A stretch of 64,000 nt of DNA from Acidobacteriota bacterium (GTDB lineage Bacteria > Acidobacteriota > Terriglobia > Bryobacterales > Bryobacteraceae). Below are positions 9,319 to 17,485 of the stretch, in pieces. Each line of letters starts with the position of its first letter. The first letter of the stretch is position 1. A model generated the notes under the pieces. It was not told the DNA's origin. It was given only the letters and a program-made list of their open reading frames with translations, and made no database searches. The position numbers and the translations under genes were made by a program. The stretch lies in NCBI GenBank assembly GCA_017307505.1, contig JAFKEE010000054.1:1-64000 (forward strand), written 5' to 3'.

Positions 9319-9966
9319 ATGAGAGGCGTCCACTACTCCCTGATTGCGGTCCTGCTCTGCGCGCCGCTAGCGGCCCAAACGCAGGGCGAATGGAAGACCC
9401 TGTTCGACGGCAAATCGCTGGAAGGCTGGAAAGAGACGCAGTTTGCGCGCCACGGCGAGGTGAAACTGGAGAACGGCGCCATGGTCCTGGGCCTCGGTCA
9501 ACCGCTGACCGGCGTCAACCTCACCACCCCGTTCCCCAAGACGAACTACGAGATCCGCTTCGAGGCGATGCGGGTGCGGGGCGGCGACTTCTTCGCGAGC
9601 CTCACCGTCCCGGTGGGCGAGTCGTTCGCGACCTTCGTGACCGGCGGCTGGGGCGGCGACATCGTCGGCCTCTCGAGCATCGACGGCTGGGACGCGTCGG
9701 ACAACGAGACGCGCTCCTATTTCACGTTCGAGAACGGCCAGTGGTATACGTTCCGGCTGCAGGTGACCGCCGATCGGATCGTGGGCATGATCGACGACCA
9801 GATAGTCTTCAACCCCGGCATTGCGGGGCGGGCGATCAGCATGCGGCCAGGGGAGATCAAACTGTCGACGCCATTCGGGTTCGCGTCGTATAACACGGTG
9901 GGCGCGGTCAGGAAGGTGGAGTATCGCCTGCTGCGGCCCCCGTCTGGAGACCGCAGCAGGAATTGA
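9319..9966 (+). CDS. Secreted DUF1080 (3-keto-disaccharide hydrolase-like)
   Basis: This is a 215-residue protein with a Sec signal peptide (SLIAVLLCAPLAAQ, about residues 7-20) and a concanavalin-like beta-sandwich. The opening GEWKTLFDGKSLEGWKE is the DUF1080 hallmark. This family is now annotated as 3-keto-disaccharide hydrolase/3-keto-glycosidase. The ATG at 9319 was chosen because the signal peptide begins there. It probably acts in the periplasm or outside the cell on oxidised glycosides made by the Tat-exported Gfo/Idh/MocA proteins nearby; that link is inferred from co-location. Confidence 0.8.
   Translation: MRGVHYSLIAVLLCAPLAAQTQGEWKTLFDGKSLEGWKETQFARHGEVKLENGAMVLGLGQPLTGVNLTTPFPKTNYEIRFEAMRVRGGDFFASLTVPVGESFATFVTGGWGGDIVGLSSIDGWDASDNETRSYFTFENGQWYTFRLQVTADRIVGMIDDQIVFNPGIAGRAISMRPGEIKLSTPFGFASYNTVGAVRKVEYRLLRPPSGDRSRN
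9927..9960. terminator. Hairpin between convergent DUF1080 and Gfo genes
   Basis: A perfect 10-bp inverted repeat, CCTGCTGCGG (9927-9936) and CCGCAGCAGG (9951-9960), has a 14-base loop. It spans the last codons of the plus gene and lies just past the stop of the minus gene. There is no strong T tract, so it may be a bidirectional or Rho-assisted terminator. Confidence 0.5.
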
Positions 9967-9972
9967 AACGGG

Positions 9973-11574
9973 CTAGCCGTTGAGCTTCCACCCGGGGCGG
10001 TATTCGCGCCGCAGGTAGTCGTTCGCCTCGGAGGAGTTGGTGACCTTGCCGGTGGCCTGGTCATACTCCAGCTTCTTGCCGGCGCGGTGAGCCACCAGGC
10101 CGAGCAGCATCTGCTCCATCATCGAGCCGGAGTAGTCGAAGTCGCAGTGCGTCTTCGTACTGGTGCCGTGCTTGACGTTGTTGTACTTGCCCTTGCAGGC
10201 GTCGAGCCATTCGCGCTGGAAGACGTCGCTGCCGGGTCCGCCGATCTCGCGGCCTTCCTTCCGGGCGGCCAGGATATCGTCGACGTTGGTATTCGGCAGT
10301 CCGAGGGCCGCGGGCACATTGCCTTCCATCATCTGCACCGTCGGGAAGCCGTTGGGCCCGACTTCGGCACTGGGCATGGCGGTGAAACCCGCAGGCATCG
10401 GACGGCCCTGCGGACGGGGTCCGCCGGCGCGGCGCGGCGGAGCTTGTGTCACCTGGCCGGTGCCCTGGATCAGGGGCAGCGTCTCGGAGGCACCGCGGCG
10501 CTTGTAATAGGTCAGGTCTCCGTCGTCATTGTTGGGCAGGATGACGCGGCTGGTGAAGTCGGCGAAAATGGAGCCCTTGGTGCCTTCAAAGATGGCACCA
10601 TTGCCCACGCGGCTGAGGTCGATGTAGCCGCGGGGCCCCTGCGGCTTCAACCCGCCCTGGTACCACACGATCTCAATGGGACCGCGCCAACTGTTGGCCG
10701 GGTGATGGAAGCTCGCCTTCAGCTTCACGGGACAGATATTGGGATCGTACTTGTCGCTGACTTCCTGGTCGATCTCGATGCCGGCGGGAGCGCCGGCGTC
10801 GACGGAGTTCCACAGGAGGTCCATCGTGTGCGCGCCCATGTCGCCCATCTGGCCCACGCCGAAGTCACGGTACATGTTCCAGAACAGGCAGTTCAGGCCA
10901 TTGGAGCCGCCGAAGTACTGTGGGCTGTAGGGATGATAGGGAGAGGGTCCGATCCACTGCTCGTAGTGCAGGAAGGATGGGGGCATGCCCTCGGCCACTG
11001 GATAACCCGGGCGCGGCAGGCGGCGCGCATCCCAGCCGTGAACAGTCTTCAGTTCGCCGATGGCCCCGTCGAGAATCAACTCGCGCAGCCGCTCGAAGTT
11101 CGGATAGGCGTGGCGCTGGGTGCCGTGCTGGGTGGCGATCTTCGCTCTGCGCTTGATGTAGTTGGCGCGCAGCGTGCGGACCTCGTCCACGGTAATGCCC
11201 ATCGGCTTCTCGCAGTAGACGTGCATGTCGCGGTTCATGGCCCAATTGGCGATGAAGGCGTGATGGTGGTCGGCGGTGCAGATGATCACCGCCTCGACGT
11301 CCTTCTGGTCGAGCATCGGGCGCCAGTCGTAATACGGCTTCGCCTTGGGGAAGATCTGGAGAGCTTCCTTGGTGCGGTGGTCGTTCACATCGCAAAGCGC
11401 CACCACGTTCTCGTTCTGAAGGACGTTATAGTGTGCTGTGCCGCGTCCCCACACACCGACGAGGGCGACATTCAACTTGTTGCTTGGCGCATTTTGTCCG
11501 CGGAGCGTGCCGCTTTTCAAAATGGTGAGGCCGGCAGAGGCGGCGGCCGATTTCAGCAGATCGCGTCTTTGCAT
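9973..11574 (-). CDS. Tat-exported Gfo/Idh/MocA oxidoreductase
   Basis: This 533-residue protein has a twin-arginine-type N-terminus (MQRRDLLKSAAASAGL). The Rossmann motif is ALVGVWGRGTAHYN, the signature is CEKPMGITVDE, and there is a long C-terminal domain. A Gly/Pro/Arg-rich insertion (PPRRAGGPRPQGRPMPAGF) interrupts the C-terminal part and accounts for some of the extra length over the usual 350-450 residues. The start has GGAG 8 bases upstream. The gene faces the DUF1080 gene and probably shares its sugar-processing role. The substrate is unknown. Confidence 0.86.
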   Translation of the reverse strand: MQRRDLLKSAAASAGLTILKSGTLRGQNAPSNKLNVALVGVWGRGTAHYNVLQNENVVALCDVNDHRTKEALQIFPKAKPYYDWRPMLDQKDVEAVIICTADHHHAFIANWAMNRDMHVYCEKPMGITVDEVRTLRANYIKRRAKIATQHGTQRHAYPNFERLRELILDGAIGELKTVHGWDARRLPRPGYPVAEGMPPSFLHYEQWIGPSPYHPYSPQYFGGSNGLNCLFWNMYRDFGVGQMGDMGAHTMDLLWNSVDAGAPAGIEIDQEVSDKYDPNICPVKLKASFHHPANSWRGPIEIVWYQGGLKPQGPRGYIDLSRVGNGAIFEGTKGSIFADFTSRVILPNNDDGDLTYYKRRGASETLPLIQGTGQVTQAPPRRAGGPRPQGRPMPAGFTAMPSAEVGPNGFPTVQMMEGNVPAALGLPNTNVDDILAARKEGREIGGPGSDVFQREWLDACKGKYNNVKHGTSTKTHCDFDYSGSMMEQMLLGLVAHRAGKKLEYDQATGKVTNSSEANDYLRREYRPGWKLNG

Positions 11575-11647
11575 AAGAGGAACTCCACGAACATACTACA
11601 GGAGCTTCGGGCCTTATGCTGCCCCCCTCCTGTCGTGGAGCTCCAGA

Positions 11648-11678
11648 CAGGGAGCGGCTCAAATGTGGCCGTTCCCTG
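11648..11678 (-). terminator. Hairpin downstream of O-methyltransferase
   Basis: CAGGGAGCGGC (11648-11658) pairs with GCCGTTCCCTG (11668-11678), an 11-bp stem with one wobble position and a 9-base loop. It lies 23 bases after the stop of the methyltransferase gene and before the Gfo/Idh/MocA start. It has no long T tract, so it is a candidate terminator only. Confidence 0.5.
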
Positions 11679-11700
11679 CCTCAAGCAAACTGGATGGGTC

Positions 11701-12759
11701 CTATTCGGCTGCTTCGGCTTCGACGATGCCCAGCGGCGAGTTGGTCTTGTAGACGCGAACGAGACGCAGGCCCGCGGAGGCAAGCAGGTCTGAGAACTCC
11801 GACGCCGTGCGCTCGCGGCCACCCGTCATGACCAGCATGTTGAGATCCATCATGGGGCCGAAGTCGGGCACGTTGGGCTCCGGCAGCACCATATCGAGAA
11901 TGAGAACCCGCGCGCCGGGCGCCATGGCCTTGCGGATGTTTTCGAGGATCAAACGGGACTCGGCATCGGCCCAGTCGTGGAGGATCCACTTCATCGTATA
12001 GAGGTCGCCGCCGGCGGGGACGCTCTCGAAGAAGTTGCCGGGGTGGAACTCGATGCGCTGCCGGACGGGCTCATGCTGGAGTACTTCACGCGCCTGCTCC
12101 ACAACCGAGGCGGCATCGAAGAGCACGCCGCGGGCATCCGGGCTGGCACCAAGCATGGCCGACAGGAGCTGGCCCTGGCCGCCTCCAATGTCGACGATTT
12201 TGCGGTAAGGCGTAAAGTCGTAGACCTCGACGATGGCGCGCTGCACCACACGGGTGAGGTTCGTCATCGAGTCGTTGAAAGTGGCGGCCAGTTGCGGTTG
12301 TCCTTTGAGATAGGTCCAGGGATCCGTCTGAAAGGTGGTCTGGAAGGCGTACTCGCCCGTGCGTACCGCATCCACAAAGTTGCCCCAGGCGGCGTAGTGC
12401 ATGAGGCCCAGCTCGGTGATGACGGTGGAGCGCAGGGAGCCGGGCACATCCTTGCGAAGCATGTTGGACAGGGAGGTAGCCTCAAAACACCGGCCGGGCA
12501 GCTCGCGAAGAACGCCGCCGGAGGCCAGCGCGCGCAGCAGGCGGTAGAGAGATAGTTCGTGGGTCGAGGTGGCGGCAGCCAGATCTCTCACGTCACGAGG
12601 GCCATCGGCCAGGAGATCCGGGATCTCCAGCGTCGCTGCGACCTGCACGGCTCTCGAAAGCCAGAAGCCGCTGATAATGCCTAGTACCTGCTGGGCGGCC
12701 GCCTGTTGTTCCAGGCCGGCTGCCTCCGCATTGATCTGCTGTACAGTCCCAGTTGCCAT
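11701..12759 (-). CDS. SAM-dependent O-methyltransferase
   Basis: This is a 352-residue class I methyltransferase of the plant-type/hydroxyindole O-methyltransferase family. An N-terminal dimerisation winged helix (about residues 20-110; LYRLLRALASGGVL) precedes the SAM site VDIGGGQGQ (about 190-198). KWILHDWAD carries the general-base histidine used in this family, and a C-terminal DLNMLVMTGGRER follows. AGGAGAACGA precedes the ATG. The usual substrates are phenolic or polyketide hydroxyls; none is indicated here. It follows the dihaem cytochrome gene by 104 bases on the same strand, so co-transcription is possible. Confidence 0.87.
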   Translation of the reverse strand: MATGTVQQINAEAAGLEQQAAAQQVLGIISGFWLSRAVQVAATLEIPDLLADGPRDVRDLAAATSTHELSLYRLLRALASGGVLRELPGRCFEATSLSNMLRKDVPGSLRSTVITELGLMHYAAWGNFVDAVRTGEYAFQTTFQTDPWTYLKGQPQLAATFNDSMTNLTRVVQRAIVEVYDFTPYRKIVDIGGGQGQLLSAMLGASPDARGVLFDAASVVEQAREVLQHEPVRQRIEFHPGNFFESVPAGGDLYTMKWILHDWADAESRLILENIRKAMAPGARVLILDMVLPEPNVPDFGPMMDLNMLVMTGGRERTASEFSDLLASAGLRLVRVYKTNSPLGIVEAEAAE

Positions 12760-12863
12760 GATTCGTTCTCCTGATCTAAGTCGCGAGAACTGGGACCGCG
12801 GCGGATCAGGTTTTCTTAAACAGATTTGACCGGCCAGGCATCCGAGGCGTGTTTGCCCGTAAC

Positions 12864-14666
12864 CTAGAGCGATTTCAGGTACTCGATGATGGCCATGCGG
12901 TCGTCGTGGGACAGAAGCGGCCCGATGACGCCATTCCTGCGCGGGCCATCCTTGAACTCATGGCCGGTGTTGGCGTTACCGGGTTTGGCCGTGTCGTAGA
13001 GGCTGGCGCCAGGGAACTGGCCGGTGTTGTAGCCGACCTTCTCGGGATCGAACTGCTTGCTGCTGGTCCAGAAGGTCTTGGGGCGATCGGTCTGGGGCGA
13101 GAGCAATAGATAGAGGTTCGGTACGGAGCCGTTGTGGAGATAAGGGGCGACGGCCCAGATTCCGTTCAGAGGGCGGGCCTTGTAGAGTAAGTCGTCGCGA
13201 ACGGCCGGATCCTTGCGATCGCGGCCACCGGCCCACTGGGCGCGACGTTCCGGCGTGAAGAAGTTCTTATCCTTGTCGAAGAAAGCGTCCACGATACCGT
13301 GGGTGACGAGATTGAGCCCCTCCGCGGCGGTCTTGACTCCGAGCTTGAGGTCGCCTGTGTCGGCGGTGCGATTGCGGAAGTCGACTGCCTGGTGGGGGTC
13401 GGTTCCGATGTCTTCGATGCGGAGATCGGTGACCTGAAGGAACCAGTTGCCAAGATCGTTCTTCCACCAGTAGGCAGGCTGGGCGGCGCCAGGCTTACCG
13501 TAGCCTCTCAGATCGGCCAGAAGCTCCGGCAGCGGAGGGAGGTGGCAACCCTGGCAATGTCTGCGATAGAGTTCCCCGCCCTTGGCCACCTTCGCCTGAT
13601 CGAGCGCCGGAAAGACGGAGGGCCATTTGGGCGATGAGAGGCCCTGGAATGGTCCGGGCCCGGCCAGGAGTTCCTCCATGTCGTACAGGCCGCGGACGTT
13701 GATGGAGTTTTCGAACTTGCCGGCGTCCGGACCGCTGAGCTTGACGGCCGCACGGACTCCGAGGGCCTCGCCCACGTTGCGAACGAGAGGATCGGCAATG
13801 GAGGAGTTGTACTGCACCCAGTTGAACCAGGAGGCATCCCAGATCTGGGGGAAGCGCACGGGCGCGTTGGAGACGGCGAAGTTCTTAGCGATGCCGGTAT
13901 CGACCGCGAAGACCTGGTTGCCGATTCTGGTGAGTGCATCCGTGCGCCCGAAACCAGCCACGTTGTCGTAGGCATGGATGGTGTCGGCGGCCTTCTTCTC
14001 CGCCAGCCCATTGTTGAGGTAAGCCTCCATGCCGGCGCGGAGCTCCTGCTTCTGCTCCGCCGTCGGATTCGGTCCGAGCACGCGCTCTTCAAACCGGCTG
14101 TAGCGGCCGATGCTGAGAGGGAACTTCAGTGTGAAACCCAGGGCCAGGCCGAGCGCCTTCTGGAATTCCGTCACCTCGATCATCGCCGGACCGCCCTCGA
14201 TGAGTACGGCGTATTTGCCATAGAAGACCTCTCCGGTATGGCAAGCCGCGCAGGTGAGGCCGACGACGGCGGACTGCTTCTTCGTGGCCGGGTCGACGAA
14301 GTCCTTATCGATGGCAAAGCCGACGGGAAGGCCGTCGGGATTGATGGCCGGATCCTTCTTACTGGGGATGAAGCCGAAGCGGGCGAGGTAGGAAGTCTCG
14401 TGGAAGAGGCCGCAGCCGAAGGGGGAGAGGCAGGGCTGCTCCAAAGCCATGAACCATTTCTGCGGCAGCAGCCGCGTACCCTGCGCGGTGTGATGGAACT
14501 GGAGGCGTTGCTGATCGTTCCAGTTCTGGTTGACAGCAATGGTCTCGGGCGGCCGGGGCAGGTCCGGCACATTCACACGGATCTCCGCCAGCTTCTGTTT
14601 CACAAAGGGCACGGCAGCCGCGATGGCTATCGCGGCGACAACCAGAAAAGTGAGCGTGCGTTTCAA
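12864..14666 (-). CDS. Dihaem cytochrome c, peroxidase/RoxA-like
   Basis: This is a 600-residue exported protein with two haem c sites, CAACH and CQGCH, and the MauG/peroxidase signature LHNGSVPNL near the C-terminus. The order and length fit the 'di-heme cytochrome c peroxidase' group that includes rubber oxygenase RoxA, rather than the shorter (about 350-residue) bacterial peroxidases. A TTG start at 14666 was chosen because GGAGG lies 8 bases upstream and the hydrophobic N-terminal segment TLTFLVVAAIAIAAAVPF follows at once; the longer frame adds 31 residues with no such signal. It probably acts in the periplasm in peroxide reduction or oxidative cleavage. Which of these is open. Confidence 0.83.
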   Translation of the reverse strand: MKRTLTFLVVAAIAIAAAVPFVKQKLAEIRVNVPDLPRPPETIAVNQNWNDQQRLQFHHTAQGTRLLPQKWFMALEQPCLSPFGCGLFHETSYLARFGFIPSKKDPAINPDGLPVGFAIDKDFVDPATKKQSAVVGLTCAACHTGEVFYGKYAVLIEGGPAMIEVTEFQKALGLALGFTLKFPLSIGRYSRFEERVLGPNPTAEQKQELRAGMEAYLNNGLAEKKAADTIHAYDNVAGFGRTDALTRIGNQVFAVDTGIAKNFAVSNAPVRFPQIWDASWFNWVQYNSSIADPLVRNVGEALGVRAAVKLSGPDAGKFENSINVRGLYDMEELLAGPGPFQGLSSPKWPSVFPALDQAKVAKGGELYRRHCQGCHLPPLPELLADLRGYGKPGAAQPAYWWKNDLGNWFLQVTDLRIEDIGTDPHQAVDFRNRTADTGDLKLGVKTAAEGLNLVTHGIVDAFFDKDKNFFTPERRAQWAGGRDRKDPAVRDDLLYKARPLNGIWAVAPYLHNGSVPNLYLLLSPQTDRPKTFWTSSKQFDPEKVGYNTGQFPGASLYDTAKPGNANTGHEFKDGPRRNGVIGPLLSHDDRMAIIEYLKSL

Positions 14667-14937
14667 ATCAGTTTCCTCCAAGGGATGCCGTTCGGCGGGC
14701 GGCGCCGGGCGTCCAGGTAATGCCTGTTGGCGATGCCCGCGCAGGCGCGGGCAGGTCAAGACAAGGCGCGGCGTCGTGGCACCGCGGGCTCAAGCTCAAC
14801 ATGAAGTCACGACTGCCGCCCAGACGGCAGTGATCCCAGGGTTCCCAGAATACCCCATGTTCCCTTATGCCGAGAAGGCAGAGGTGCCAATAAATGCCAA
14901 AGATGGGCTGCTTAGGATCCAGCGCGGTTGGGCATGT

Positions 14938-14943
14938 TATGCT
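14938..14943 (+). promoter_or_regulatory. -10-like box before sigma factor gene
   Basis: TATGCT ends 12 bases before the ATG at 14956, with a TTGGGC sequence further upstream at short spacing. No Shine-Dalgarno sequence is seen, so the message may have a very short leader. Confidence 0.3.
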
Positions 14944-14955
14944 GTTCTGCCAGCA

Positions 14956-15663
14956 ATGCCCGGTGGCCGTTTCCCATCCACGCACTACTCCCTGCTGGTG
15001 GACATGCAAAGCGAGCATGAGCCGCTGCGGCAGCAGGCCCTCGACCGGTTTGTCGAGGCATATTGGAAACCTGCCTATAAGTACATCCGCCTGCGCTGGC
15101 GAAAATCGCAGGAGGATTCCGAAGACCTGACTCAATCCTTTTTTCTTGATTTCCTGGAACAAGGGCTGGTGGCTCGCTTCGACGCCGGCCGGGCGTCGTT
15201 CCGGACTTTTCTGCGGTTGTCACTGGACTCGCAAGTGCAGCGGCGGCATGAATCGGAGGGGCGGCTCAAGCGGGGCGGCGGCACGAGGATGCTTTCGCTG
15301 GACTTTCCCTCGGCGGAGCGGGAGTTGCCGCTGGCCGCTCCGGATGCCACGCCGGAGGAAATCTTCTACCGGGAATGGCAGCGGCAGATGTTCGCGCTGG
15401 CCGTGGAGGACCTGCGGGCGCTGGCCCATGCGAGCCGGCGGGCGGTGCAGTTCGAGATCTTCGAGGCCTATGACCTGGCGGCGGAGCCGAGGCCCAGCTA
15501 CCAGGAACTGGGGCTGCGGCATCAGCTCGCGGTGACCACGGTGACGAATCACCTGGCCTGGGCCCGGCGGGAGCTGCGGCGGTTGATGCTGGAACGGCTG
15601 GCCGGCATTACCTCCGGCGAGAGCGAGTTCCGCAGCGAGGCGCGGAGGCTGTTCTCGCCATGA
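14956..15663 (+). CDS. ECF-like RNA polymerase sigma factor
   Basis: This is a 235-residue sigma-70-family protein. Region 2 is recognisable at SEDLTQSFFLDFLEQGLV and FDAGRASFRTFLRL, and region 4 as a helix-turn-helix at SYQELGLRHQLAVTTVTNHL. It resembles the ECF groups encoded beside Ser/Thr kinases in Acidobacteria and Planctomycetes rather than RpoE types with a classical anti-sigma factor. The ATG at 14956 begins the first protein-like stretch (MPGGRFPSTHYSLL). It overlaps the kinase gene by ATGA, so the two are translated together, and control by phosphorylation is likely but inferred. Confidence 0.82.
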   Translation: MPGGRFPSTHYSLLVDMQSEHEPLRQQALDRFVEAYWKPAYKYIRLRWRKSQEDSEDLTQSFFLDFLEQGLVARFDAGRASFRTFLRLSLDSQVQRRHESEGRLKRGGGTRMLSLDFPSAERELPLAAPDATPEEIFYREWQRQMFALAVEDLRALAHASRRAVQFEIFEAYDLAAEPRPSYQELGLRHQLAVTTVTNHLAWARRELRRLMLERLAGITSGESEFRSEARRLFSP

Positions 15664-16544
15664 ATCCGCTGCCCGACTCGGTGATGCAGCATCTGGTCCG
15701 GGTAACAGGTGAACCGGATCTGGCGGGCACGCCGTATGAACTCGAGTCTGAGCTTGGGCGCGGCGGGATGGGGGTGGTCTATGCCGCCCACGATACTCGG
15801 CTGCAGAGGCCTGTGGCGCTGAAGGTGCTCTATACGGGCGCGCCGGTGATGGAGGAGGCTCGGGTGATCGCGTCGTTGGAGCATCCGGGGATCGTTCCCA
15901 TCTATGAAACCGGAGTACTGGCAGACGGACGGCCATTCTATGTGATGAAGCTGGTGGAAGGCTCGTCTCTGGACGTATACCTGACGCCCGCGGTGGCGCT
16001 TTCGGAACGGCTGCGCATCTTCCAGAAGATCTGCGAGACAGTGGCGTTCGCGCACAGCCGGGGCGTGGTGCACCGGGACCTGAAGCCGGGAAACATTATG
16101 GTGGGCAGCTTTGGGGAAGTGGTGATTCTCGATTGGGGTGTGGCGCGGCGCCGCGAGTCGGCGGAAGAAGCAGGGGTGGTGGTGGGGACGCCGCAATTCA
16201 TGGCTCCGGAGATGCGCGCCGGCCAGGGTGACGAAGCGGGCCACAAGGTGGACATCTATTCGCTGGGCGCCCTGCTGCAGTGTTCCCTGCCCGATCGTCC
16301 GCCGAAGGCACTGGCCGCGGTGGCGGAGAAGGCGATGAGCCCGGAACCCGGGGACCGGTATGAGGACTGCGTCGCGCTGAACCGCGACATCAGCCGCTTC
16401 CTGGATGGCGCGGCGGTCGAGGCGCATGCAGAAACGGCTGTGGAGCGTGTGGTGCGGTTTGCCTCGAGGAACCGGACCCTGCTGCTGCTGCTGGCTGCCT
16501 ACCTGGCGGTGAGAATTTTTCTATTTTTCCTGCGGACTACTTAA
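15660..16544 (+). CDS. Ser/Thr protein kinase with C-terminal membrane anchor
   Basis: This is a compact 294-residue Hanks-type kinase. It shows the glycine loop GRGGMGVVYAAHD (about residues 36-48), VALKVL with the ATP lysine, the catalytic loop HRDLKPGNIM, and GTPQFMAPEM in the activation segment. The metal-binding DFG is DWG (ILDWGVARR), a substitution seen in some active bacterial kinases. After the kinase domain it ends in a single hydrophobic helix (LLLLLAAYLAVRIFLFFL), so it is tail-anchored with the catalytic domain in the cytoplasm. It is coupled by ATGA to the sigma factor gene and probably regulates that sigma factor. Confidence 0.88.
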   Translation: MNPLPDSVMQHLVRVTGEPDLAGTPYELESELGRGGMGVVYAAHDTRLQRPVALKVLYTGAPVMEEARVIASLEHPGIVPIYETGVLADGRPFYVMKLVEGSSLDVYLTPAVALSERLRIFQKICETVAFAHSRGVVHRDLKPGNIMVGSFGEVVILDWGVARRRESAEEAGVVVGTPQFMAPEMRAGQGDEAGHKVDIYSLGALLQCSLPDRPPKALAAVAEKAMSPEPGDRYEDCVALNRDISRFLDGAAVEAHAETAVERVVRFASRNRTLLLLLAAYLAVRIFLFFLRTT

Positions 16545-16594
16545 AGGAACTTCCGCGAACGCGGTATAGGTCAATTGCCGGAAGGAGAAAAGGT

Positions 16595-16954
16595 ATGAAC
16601 AAGCCCGTACTGGGATTGTGTGTTGGGGTGGTGCTGGGGGCGCTGGACGGGGCCACGGCCTGGTTCACGCCCGCGGTGAGGGATCAGATGACGGGGATCC
16701 TGATTGGATCGTCGGTGAAGGGGATGGTCGTCGGGCTGCTCGCCGGATGGTTCGCCCGGAAGGTTCGATCGGTTCCGATGGGCATTGCGTTCGGCTGCGC
16801 GCTGGGGCTGCTGTTTGCCTACCTGGTCGCCATGGGCGGCGACGAGAAGGGCAATCACTATTACCTGGAAATCATGCTGCCGGGCTTCGTGGTGGGCGGC
16901 ATTATCGGATTCCTGACTCAGCGCTGGGGCGACCTTCCGGCACAGAAGGCGTAA
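16595..16954 (+). CDS. Small polytopic membrane protein
   Basis: This 119-residue protein has about four hydrophobic helices (LGLCVGVVLGALDG, GMVVGLLAGWFA, MGIAFGCALGLLFAYLVAM, PGFVVGGIIGFL) with Gly-rich packing. A strong GGAAGGAG lies just before the start. It sits 50 bases after the kinase gene and 20 bases before the VOC gene, in an apparent operon. No family was assigned. Confidence 0.7.
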   Translation: MNKPVLGLCVGVVLGALDGATAWFTPAVRDQMTGILIGSSVKGMVVGLLAGWFARKVRSVPMGIAFGCALGLLFAYLVAMGGDEKGNHYYLEIMLPGFVVGGIIGFLTQRWGDLPAQKA

Positions 16955-16974
16955 GAACACAGGAGATTCGATCT

Positions 16975-17343
16975 ATGGCAAGACCGGTGCATTTCGAAAT
17001 TCCCGCCGATAACACGGAACGGGCCATCGCATTCTATGAAGAATTGTTCGGCTGGAAGTTCAGCCTGTGGCCCGGGCCAATGCCGTACTGGCTGATCACG
17101 ACGGGTCCCGCGGAAGAGCGTGGTATTGACGGCGGCATGATGCAGCGGATGCATCCGGGGCAGGGCGTCGTCAATACCGTCGACGTGAAGGACCTGGATG
17201 CCTCGGTGGCGACTGCGTTGGCCGGTGGTGGCGCGCTTGCGGTCCCGCGGATGGCGATTCCGGGTGTGGGCTGGCTGGCGTATTGCAAGGACCCGGAGGG
17301 CAATCTATTCGGGATGATGCAGGCGGACGAGAAGGCGGGGTGA
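16975..17343 (+). CDS. VOC (glyoxalase/dioxygenase-fold) protein
   Basis: This is a 122-residue vicinal-oxygen-chelate protein. It starts ARPVHFEIPADNTERAIAFY, carries the typical FYEELFGWKF, and ends CKDPEGNLFGMMQ. The ATG at 16975 follows AGGAG. Members bind metals and small molecules or act as lyases, dioxygenases or resistance proteins. It is the last gene of the sigma factor-kinase operon and is followed by a clear terminator hairpin. The substrate is unknown. Confidence 0.82.
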   Translation: MARPVHFEIPADNTERAIAFYEELFGWKFSLWPGPMPYWLITTGPAEERGIDGGMMQRMHPGQGVVNTVDVKDLDASVATALAGGGALAVPRMAIPGVGWLAYCKDPEGNLFGMMQADEKAG

Positions 17344-17420
17344 CAGGGGTCAGCTATCAGCTGTCAGCTTTCGGGCTGAGCGGTGTTTGAGCTGAATGCT
17401 CGCTGTTTCGGGATGGATCG

Positions 17421-17458
17421 AACGGCCCGGCGGCTCCCTACGGAGAAACCGGGCCGTT
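17421..17458. terminator. Bidirectional hairpin terminator
   Basis: A perfect 10-bp inverted repeat, AACGGCCCGG (17421-17430) and CCGGGCCGTT (17449-17458), with an 18-base loop lies between the convergent VOC and TonB receptor genes. Confidence 0.65.
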
Positions 17459-17485
17459 CTGGCTACACGCTTCACGACTACACGG

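Noticed and set aside
10087-11793. 568-codon plus-strand frame opposite the Gfo/Idh/MocA gene
   Set aside because: It mirrors the codon pattern of the minus-strand gene, which has clear family motifs and a Tat signal.
14667-14759. 31-codon N-terminal extension of the dihaem cytochrome
   Set aside because: It has no ribosome binding site and would bury the signal helix, while TTG at 14666 has GGAGG 8 bases upstream.
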